Origin: Leptospira sp.
GTDB taxonomy: Bacteria; Spirochaetota; Leptospiria; Leptospirales; Leptospiraceae
Direction: 5' to 3'
Assembly (NCBI GenBank): GCA_027531445.1
Contig: JAPZRK010000073.1
Coordinates: 1-29,704 of the forward strand
DNA length: 29,704 bases
Shown here: positions 23,433 through 29,704 of the stretch, piece after piece
Numbering within the stretch: position 1 is the stretch's first letter
Layout: every line of letters begins with the position of its first letter
Translations under genes and position numbers: made by a program
The notes under the pieces: model-generated
The model's input: only the letters and a program-made list of their open reading frames with translations
Told to the model about the DNA's origin: nothing
Databases searched by the model: none

Positions 23433-24035
23433 ATGAAACCATTCCATATCAAAAAGTACACCGAGCAAAGAAGAAGCGAGCTCGGACTCACAAATGGGGA
23501 TCTTGGCAGAAAGCTGGGACGTCCTGAGAAAAGTCTACGTAGATTGAATGTTTATTTCCTCACCTTAAAGGAAAGCCCAGAGTTTGTTTTGAAATTGAAA
23601 ATGGCCATCCAAGCTGAAGAAAGACTCTGGACCGAACATCTAACAAATGATCTAGAGTTGATTCGACAAGAGGAACTTTCCGAGGAACAAAAAGAAAGGG
23701 AACAATTCAAACCATATCTCTGGCTCATCGGCATAAGAAGCATCCCGAGCCCTATCTTCGTTGTTTGTCTCTTTGGTGAGAACAGGTTCAGAAAAAGACT
23801 CCTGCCTGAGGGTATATCTGCTTTCGAAGAATCAAAGCAGTTTCAATATACCCACCAAGAGTTTTTAGCTTTCTCTAAGGAAAATAATGGTTTTGCAGGA
23901 CCTTTTGGGCCAATCAAAGGCTATTTATACCGCCAAACATATGATAAAGCGTATGAATTTGATCTGGAAGGGAAACTTGTACGAATTCTCAACGGAAAGT
24001 TTCCCAAAAACAAAGCATCATTTAGAATAAAATAG
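23433..24035 (+). CDS. HTH-like protein, 200 aa
   Basis: Residues about 8-60 (YTEQRRSELGLTNGDLGRKL, then GRPEKSLRRLN) resemble an XRE-type helix-turn-helix, though the match is partial. The C-terminal domain (about residues 90-200) is unrecognised and holds FAGPFGPIKGYLYRQTYDKA. No membrane segment. Its start is fixed by the riboswitch: ATG 23433 is 6 bases after GGAGG. It is the first gene of the third SAM-II operon and 54 bases before the frameshifted family X gene. A role as DNA-binding regulator is inference. Confidence 0.65.
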   Translation: MKPFHIKKYTEQRRSELGLTNGDLGRKLGRPEKSLRRLNVYFLTLKESPEFVLKLKMAIQAEERLWTEHLTNDLELIRQEELSEEQKEREQFKPYLWLIGIRSIPSPIFVVCLFGENRFRKRLLPEGISAFEESKQFQYTHQEFLAFSKENNGFAGPFGPIKGYLYRQTYDKAYEFDLEGKLVRILNGKFPKNKASFRIK

Positions 24036-24089
24036 AATTAGGATTGTCCACTAATGTACCGTATGCTGTGATAAGAAAATTTAAAGAAA

Positions 24090-25265
24090 ATGAAAATAGA
24101 AACTAACCTTGAACCTCTAATCATTTTTTTCCGAAATTCTTTTCAGAAATCTTGGAAGTAGATAAAAGATCAGATACTGAATCTGGTATAAGGATTGGGA
24201 AGCTCCAGAGCGAAGTATTAGATAAATATTGGTATCCGGATGTTAAACGTTCCACCTTTTTAATTAAACATGAAAGCGAAAGTCTTTTTAATCTGGAAAA
24301 TACATTTGACTGGGAATTCTATGCAAATCCAGAAACAAATATATTAACATTTGTATATTCTTACTACTTTATAGAAGATGAAATTGCTATCAATTTTTTT
24401 TGATTTTGCTTATTTAGGTGAAGATACATTTAAAATCATTCGACATAGTATGATGGATCTTGATCTGATAGACGAGTTTGAAAGAGTTCATGAAACACGA
24501 TTGAAGAATGTAACAGAACGTTGGGAGGATCTCAACAAAGAACATGAAGGGATAGATTTTGTAAACGATTTAGAAGCTGGCATCTATGAAGGTAAATTAG
24601 ATTCAATGATGAATTTCGATTTTTATAGATCACTTCTTTTAAGAAAAAATGATTATATGTTAATTATTCCAAATAAAAATGAAAGCTTATTTCAAAATAA
24701 TGATGATACTTATTCATTGCCAGGTTGGCTTAATGAAGAATCTTATATTTTATGGTTTTCAGGACATTGGCTGGATAATAGCTCATTCTTTGTAGTATTA
24801 CCGAAAATAGGTGATATGATATTGTATTTTCAGTTTTATGTACTTCCGAAATTGGTCCTACTTGAGTCGGGATTCCCGGAAGATCGGGAAGTAAAACTTT
24901 CCGGAGATAAAGAAGATTTTTTTAACGAACTGACAGACCTTATAACAAGTAAAAGCAATCCAATGCATATAATAGCAAAAATTAATGATTGGATAAAGAA
25001 CCGATACAAGAATGGTCGAATCAAAAAGAACAAATTAATACTTATTCAATCAATGCAAGAATACCTATCAATTCGTTTTGAAGATGTTCCAATAGATGTG
25101 ATATCGAAAAAATACAAAATTGAAAAAGAAGAGGAGAAATGGGTACCGAAAGATTGGAATCTTATTAAATACCTTCTTGAAATGGATGGTATAAATTCCA
25201 TTAATGATCTTCGCATAGGAATGCAACTTAAGTTAACTGGAAAAGAGAATTTAGATATTTTTTAA
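24090..25265 (+). pseudogene. Family X protein with poly-T frameshifts
   Basis: A gene broken at homopolymers. ATG 24090 starts MKIETNLEPLIIFF; at the T7 run 24124-24130 one extra T would join it to the frame continuing PKFFSEILEVDKRSD. That frame stops at 24403, just after the T8 run 24394-24401. Losing one T there joins it to the frame that runs on as FDFAYLGEDTF to 25265. The full protein would have about 390 residues and shares its C-terminal half with the 19593-20234 protein (VVLPKIGDMILYFQFYV; SMQEYLSIRFEDVPID). The cause may be decay, phase variation at poly-T, or sequencing error. It is the second gene of the third SAM-II operon. Confidence 0.68.
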
Positions 25266-25619
25266 TGTAAGCTAAATAGTATTTTTGAAATAAGTACTGG
25301 TTCTTTCGATAGCATTGAAAGAGAATTAGTTAAAGTTGAGTTCTATGCTAGAAGCATTTGTATTCAAATAATAAACCACACTCTCCATCCTCGGTCTTGC
25401 ACTACGAATGATCCCCATCATAGTCTGACATATTGTCTATACCGAGGTGGTTGCAAATCCCATGACAAGCGTCAACGATATCAGGGTCAAAAAAAAGTAA
25501 CCGATTTCTCATTAAATCTTTAGAGGATAGTTGGGTTTGTTTAAGGCTGTGTTAATGGGTTCTACATAGTAAATGAAAAAACCATAATTAACAATGATCT
25601 CACATAAATTTTAGTTCTA
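25266..25619. other. Intergenic region, 354 bases
   Basis: No clear gene. The frame of the preceding gene stays open after its stop for about 80 codons but has no start codon; its first part (IFEISTGSFDSIERELVKVE) reads like protein, so it may be a remnant. The later part is cysteine- and histidine-rich and unconvincing. No strong terminator hairpin is seen between these two converging units. Confidence 0.4.
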
Positions 25620-26819
25620 TTAACTTTCCGCATAGTAAAAACAATCCATTAGGGCAACGCGACCTTTATAAATGGCAATTTCCGTTGCGTTCTTCGGCAT
25701 TGGGGCATTCCACCAAGGGCTATCCATGATTCTTTCTATGATTTGATCCCAATAACCTTCAAATGAGAGATTACTATTTCTGATACCAAAATCTTCAAAT
25801 AGGAGTTTTTTATTTTTACTGTCCAAACATAGAAAGTAATCAGGTCGCTTCATTGCTAAAAGCCGCGTTGCCGTTGCTATGCTTTTAACGGACATAGATT
25901 TGGTAAAATGTTTTGTAAAATTTTGAAAGTCGTTCCGTAATACCGCACCAGTCAAAGGAATTTCGTTTAACGCGTTTGTTAAATTATCATCCGCACGATT
26001 CATTTTCCCTTTGAAATCGCCTGCCCCTTTCATGCTTCCAAAATATGCCCAATGTTCACTTCCTTTTGTTGCTAAATTATTGGGAGCTCCTGAAACAAAC
26101 TTTCTTTCTTCAATTTGAAAGCGATCAAGGGTAGTGCGAGTCTCAAAAAGGTTTCGCGAAATTTCTAATACCCGTAATCGTTTGTCAAGACCATGTGTTT
26201 TATCCAATTTTACCTTTTTAACAAATTCATTCCAGTCCATTGAAAGAGAATTAATGTCAAAAATTGGTCTCGGGGTTTCGTCCTCGGATGAGTATAGTCC
26301 AGATAGACTCTGTATCTTTCTTATCTGAGTGCTTCTTACTGCTATATATCTTCGTAATTCATCCCCCGTAAAACGTTTTGCAAGTAGCCAATTTTCGTGT
26401 ATAAGCACCAATATATCTTGATACATATCCTGAGCGTTTAGATCGCTGGGCTCAATCAAAACATTAACTTCTGTATTGCGTTTTAACGCCGCACGTGTAA
26501 AATTTGCGCTTCCAATAATCAACCGCCAATCGCTGTCACTATTCCTAAAAAGGTAGACTTTCGGATGAAATGTACCATCCGGTTGCATCAAATAGCGAAC
26601 ACCTTTATCACCAAGAAAGGATTCAATAAAATTTGGATGCGTTTGATAAAAATGGATACCGACTACAATTTTCTTTATCTTCTTCCTATTTTTCTTTAAG
26701 TTCTCTATTACAGGTGATGCTTCTCCGGCCCAGGCAACCATCCAATGGAATTCAGAATACTCATCAATGAGTTGGTTTAGGTTACGAACTAGAGTTTTTG
26801 AATCTTTTATTAGTTTCAT
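25620..26819 (-). CDS. PLD-family nuclease-like protein
   Basis: A 399-aa protein with an N-terminal phospholipase D-like domain. FHPKVYLF (HxK) is near residue 88, followed about 16 residues later by GSANFT and then N-T-E-V, the typical HxK(x)n-GS-N active-site half. The remaining 250 residues are unrecognised and hold KRPDYFLCLDSKN, a pattern seen in restriction-associated proteins. I start at ATG 26819, which overlaps the preceding stop as TAATG; a TTG at 26831 is the alternative. As the third gene of the hsdR operon it is probably an accessory nuclease of a type I restriction locus. Confidence 0.8.
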   Translation of the reverse strand: MKLIKDSKTLVRNLNQLIDEYSEFHWMVAWAGEASPVIENLKKNRKKIKKIVVGIHFYQTHPNFIESFLGDKGVRYLMQPDGTFHPKVYLFRNSDSDWRLIIGSANFTRAALKRNTEVNVLIEPSDLNAQDMYQDILVLIHENWLLAKRFTGDELRRYIAVRSTQIRKIQSLSGLYSSEDETPRPIFDINSLSMDWNEFVKKVKLDKTHGLDKRLRVLEISRNLFETRTTLDRFQIEERKFVSGAPNNLATKGSEHWAYFGSMKGAGDFKGKMNRADDNLTNALNEIPLTGAVLRNDFQNFTKHFTKSMSVKSIATATRLLAMKRPDYFLCLDSKNKKLLFEDFGIRNSNLSFEGYWDQIIERIMDSPWWNAPMPKNATEIAIYKGRVALMDCFYYAES

Positions 26820-27535
26820 TATTTTTTCCAATCAACTGCCGACAAAGGAATTTCATTTAATTCCTTTCGCGCTTCTCTCCAAGAGGGAATGTGTTGGTTC
26901 ATTAAATGAATAAATCTTTCATTATGCGAAGGTTCTAGTAGATGAATCATTTCGTGAACGACAATATACTCTAGTAAGTCTTTCGGTTTTTTGATAAGCT
27001 CAGTGTTAATTCGTATGTTCTTTTCGTTATAATTACAACTGCCCCATTTCGTTTTCATTTTTTGCAAGAAGTATGAAGAGACTGTGACTCCAAGCTTTTC
27101 CTCCCATTTCTTAATGAGCTGAGGTAACGCTTCATGAAGCAAACGTTTATGCCAGTTATGAATCACCTCCGATTTTTTTTCTATAGGACTACCTGGTCTT
27201 ATATATAAGGTAATACTACGATGATCAATAGTTACTTTCGGTGTACCATCCTTCTCTATAACGTCCAGAAGATACTGGCGACCCCATAGATAATGCGTTT
27301 CTCTCTTTATAAATTCTCGTGGTGTTTCCCTGGCTTGATCTTTGAATCCTTGTCTTTGTTTGCGAATCCATGCTAGGCGTGAGATTGCATAAGCTCGAGC
27401 GACATCCAACCGAGTTGCAGTTGGCGCAACTAAAGTGACTCTACCGTCAGGAGGATGAACATTTAAATGCACATTCTTTACCTCTTTGAAGGTAACTTCC
27501 ACAATAATATCGTCAAACGTAAATATCTCGCTCAT
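26819..27535 (-). CDS. YgjP-like (M48/DUF45) metallopeptidase
   Basis: A 238-aa metal-dependent hydrolase of the YgjP/DUF45 type. The zinc motif is VVHEMIHLLEPSHNERF (HExxH with a later His), and the preceding KTKWGSC is the second hallmark of the family. The N-terminal domain is beta-rich with V-K-N-V-H-L-N-V-H-P-P-D-G. I start at ATG 27535, which shares one base with the hsdR stop (TGATG). The stop overlaps the PLD gene start. YgjP-like genes often sit in type I restriction operons; the substrate is not known. Confidence 0.93.
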   Translation of the reverse strand: MSEIFTFDDIIVEVTFKEVKNVHLNVHPPDGRVTLVAPTATRLDVARAYAISRLAWIRKQRQGFKDQARETPREFIKRETHYLWGRQYLLDVIEKDGTPKVTIDHRSITLYIRPGSPIEKKSEVIHNWHKRLLHEALPQLIKKWEEKLGVTVSSYFLQKMKTKWGSCNYNEKNIRINTELIKKPKDLLEYIVVHEMIHLLEPSHNERFIHLMNQHIPSWREARKELNEIPLSAVDWKK

Positions 27536-29704
27536 CAATAGCCCGGTTGATTTTTAACTATTTCGAAAATTCTTTCAGTTAACTCACGATTTCTGCTAAG
27601 AATGGGAAAAATAGAGTTTTGAACTTGAGCCTCCCTTGCTTGATCTCCCTTCCAACCGGCAGGCGCATTATTACGAATCGCAGAATCTAATTCCAATGCC
27701 AGTGAAGCCCGTAAATCTATATCATCACCAGGCAAATTATTGAATAAGACCGTAGCTTCCCTATTTTGAAACAATACGGCAGGTGCTCCATGCACCATTC
27801 TTTTCGATGACAGTTTCTTAACTAAATCTTCTGCATTCTTTAAAAACTTTTCATAATCTTTTTCGTTTTCTCTTTGTTGTTTAATGAGGTCAGAAAGTAG
27901 TTTCGACATTTCTTCATAAAATCGTGGATCAATTAGTGATTCTCTAATTATAGTTTTACGGATATTTCTAATGATACCTTCCGAAACCGCCCTCTTTGAT
28001 TTTCTACCCTTCTCATTGAATTTTTTAGCGATGGCATCATGAATTCCCGTCTTAACAATTAAATCTAAAAGTGTCATCTCTTCTAGAGATCCAATTCTAC
28101 GCGAATCATCTGCCAATATATAAGTATTAATTAGATGACGCATGTCAGCCTCGTAAGGCTTTGTATCTAATTCTTCTCCAGCACATTTTTTGATAGAATC
28201 GCGAATATCTACATAGAAATCGATTTCCTTCTTAATAAATTCTATTTCAGAGTCAGAGTAGCCAACCTCCTTTAAATCTTCTGCAACATTGGCATAACAT
28301 CTTACATACAGCGCCACAGATTTGTAAAAAGATACTCGGAGAGGTGCCAATTGATTTAATGATTCTGGATCAGTTATATCTCCACAAAAATGTTGAATAA
28401 ATTGCTCTAATTCCTTTGGAGGTGGGATTGGTGCACATAAGTAATGAATTGCTTTCTTTGCGTCTTCGAGCTGTTTTTTTCCTGCCTCTCTCCAATTTTT
28501 GAGATTAATATTGTTTTCTTTTTCACTTGCTCCCTCCGTATCTAATTCGTCTGAACTGTATAAAGCAATAGCATCTTGCACATCACCAAAGAGTTCTTTA
28601 AAATCTACTATATATCCAAAATCTTTATCGTCACCGTCTAAACGATTTGTTCGGCAAATTGCCTGAAATAAATTATGATCTCGTAGTTCATTGTCAAGAT
28701 ATATGTAAGTACAACTTGGGGCATCGAATCCAGTAAGTAGTTTACTGACCACAATCAAAAGTTTCATATTTGCGGGTTCATGAATAAATCGACGTTTCAC
28801 TTCCTGCTCGTATTTTTCTGTTGAATGAATTTCAGTTAACACAAATTTTGTATATGTGTCAAATTTATACCGTGATTCACTGCCCTGAGGATCAGAAGCA
28901 ATTGATGCTGCGTTAGGCTCAAAGGATGTAATGATTCCACATTTGCTTCCAAAATTTGTACTTCTAAACATATTAAAATAGTGACATGCTTCATAAATGG
29001 ATGCCGATACTAAAATCGCAGTGCCCCGATCATTATTTAGTCTTGGCCTTACACCAAAGTCATGAATGATACTCGCAACAATCCTCGATTTGCGATCCTC
29101 CGAACTCATCAACTTTTCCATACTCGCCCAGCGCTCGCGTAACTTCGCTCGTTGAAAACGATTCAATGTTTGCGTTTTTACATCAAACCATTCATCAATC
29201 CTCTCTCTGGAACTCAATCGCTGAGGTACTTTCCGAGCCTCATAGATCAAATCAAGAACTACTTTATCTTCAACTGCTTGAGGGAATTTATATGTATGTA
29301 TGGGTGTTCCAAAAACTGCTCTGGTTAGGGGTTTATCAGATTTAAGCAAGGGTGTCCCCGTAAACCCGATGAAAATAGCATTGGGAAGCCAATTCTTCAT
29401 TTTTTGATGCATTGTTCCGCTTTGGGAACGGTGGCACTCATCAACAAAAACGTAAAAACTTCCATAAACCGACGGAGGTGATTCGTCTAAGGCGGTAATT
29501 ACATTAAATTTGTTGATTAATGCGCACAATAAACGAGGTGTCGTTGCTGTTAGTTTCGCTTTAAAATCATTTCCGTTAATAATCCGGGGAGATGGATCGT
29601 TTTTACCAATCACACCTGAATTCTGCATAACATTTGTGATCTGCCGATCCAGTTCATCACGATCAGTGATCACTAAAATGCGTGCATTTGAATCATGCTC
29701 GAGA
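27535..29704 (-). CDS. hsdR: Type I restriction enzyme R subunit, partial
   Basis: The C-terminal part (more than 720 residues) of an HsdR motor/nuclease subunit; the 5' end lies beyond the window edge, since the frame is open to 29704. Visible motifs are VITDRDELDRQI (Ia region), VFVDECHRSQSG (DEAD-like motif II) and FIGFTGTPLL (motif III), followed by the C-terminal helical region. The N-terminal endonuclease domain and Walker A are outside. HsdR translocates DNA and cuts it with HsdM and HsdS, which need SAM; hsdM and hsdS are not in the window and may lie upstream. It is the first visible gene of a three-gene overlapping operon. Confidence 0.95.
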   Translation of the reverse strand, partial: LEHDSNARILVITDRDELDRQITNVMQNSGVIGKNDPSPRIINGNDFKAKLTATTPRLLCALINKFNVITALDESPPSVYGSFYVFVDECHRSQSGTMHQKMKNWLPNAIFIGFTGTPLLKSDKPLTRAVFGTPIHTYKFPQAVEDKVVLDLIYEARKVPQRLSSRERIDEWFDVKTQTLNRFQRAKLRERWASMEKLMSSEDRKSRIVASIIHDFGVRPRLNNDRGTAILVSASIYEACHYFNMFRSTNFGSKCGIITSFEPNAASIASDPQGSESRYKFDTYTKFVLTEIHSTEKYEQEVKRRFIHEPANMKLLIVVSKLLTGFDAPSCTYIYLDNELRDHNLFQAICRTNRLDGDDKDFGYIVDFKELFGDVQDAIALYSSDELDTEGASEKENNINLKNWREAGKKQLEDAKKAIHYLCAPIPPPKELEQFIQHFCGDITDPESLNQLAPLRVSFYKSVALYVRCYANVAEDLKEVGYSDSEIEFIKKEIDFYVDIRDSIKKCAGEELDTKPYEADMRHLINTYILADDSRRIGSLEEMTLLDLIVKTGIHDAIAKKFNEKGRKSKRAVSEGIIRNIRKTIIRESLIDPRFYEEMSKLLSDLIKQQRENEKDYEKFLKNAEDLVKKLSSKRMVHGAPAVLFQNREATVLFNNLPGDDIDLRASLALELDSAIRNNAPAGWKGDQAREAQVQNSIFPILSRNRELTERIFEIVKNQPGY

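Noticed and set aside
23354..23440. Integron attC-like ends (ACCTAAC ... GTTAGAT) around riboswitch copy 3
   Set aside because: The other two copies lack both boxes, the internal pairing is that of a SAM-II RNA, and no integrase is present. The match is most likely chance.
1..29704. CRISPR array, tRNA or rRNA genes, reverse transcriptase/retron
   Set aside because: No regularly spaced repeats, no cloverleaf or rRNA-like sequence and no reverse-transcriptase motif were noticed on either strand.

Overview
The window is a 29.7 kb, AT-rich stretch of bacterial accessory DNA, read by eye only. It looks most like a Leptospira-type spirochaete. The clues are the low-GC style, a lipoprotein signal ending L-G-L-Q-C (a loose spirochaetal lipobox), and several homologues of flagellar motor parts. 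None of these proves the genus. There are no rRNA or tRNA genes, no CRISPR array and no recognisable transposase. Many loci are broken, truncated or duplicated, as in a genomic island under decay and recombination.

Layout. 1-4.8 kb: the 3' part of a Fic-domain gene, a remnant of a vapC toxin gene, a large PLD/SF2-helicase protein and an intact vapBC pair. 4.8-9.3 kb: a strong promoter and a SAM-II riboswitch ahead of an M16 peptidase, then an unknown gene, a NUDIX hydrolase, a macro-domain protein and a tandem pair of CxxC paralogues. 9.4-12.5 kb: decayed DNA holding a truncated FHIPEP (FlhA/SctV) membrane protein, two reading frames broken by stops, and a gene split by a 7-bp duplication. 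12.5-15.5 kb: a soluble protein with a MotA-like cytoplasmic domain, then an AbiEi/AbiEii pair. 15.6-18.4 kb: a minus-strand unknown gene, then an operon of FliM-like, FliN-like and FliG-like proteins plus one unknown. 18.5-20.3 kb: a second promoter and SAM-II riboswitch driving a sigma factor, a Cys-less anti-sigma-like protein and two unknown genes. 20.4-23.2 kb: a lipoprotein, a truncated N-formylglutamate amidohydrolase, a small ORF, and a minus-strand pair (membrane protein, PH-like protein). 23.3-25.3 kb: a third promoter and SAM-II riboswitch driving an HTH-like protein and a frameshifted paralogue of the last gene of the second riboswitch operon. 25.6-29.7 kb, minus strand: hsdR (partial), a YgjP-type metallopeptidase and a PLD protein, overlapping as one operon.

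Two signals stand out. First, three SAM-II (SAM-alpha) class riboswitches, each joined to its own TTGACA-N16 promoter, sit ahead of genes with no evident role in methionine or SAM synthesis. Two of the three operons pair a transcription regulator with a member of the same unknown protein family. Second, there is a scattered set of flagellar-motor homologues, each lacking a part its flagellar counterpart needs: FliM without SpoA, FliG without its torque domain, MotA without membrane helices, FlhA without its cytoplasmic domain. A SAM-responsive accessory or defence regulon is a reasonable hypothesis but remains inference.
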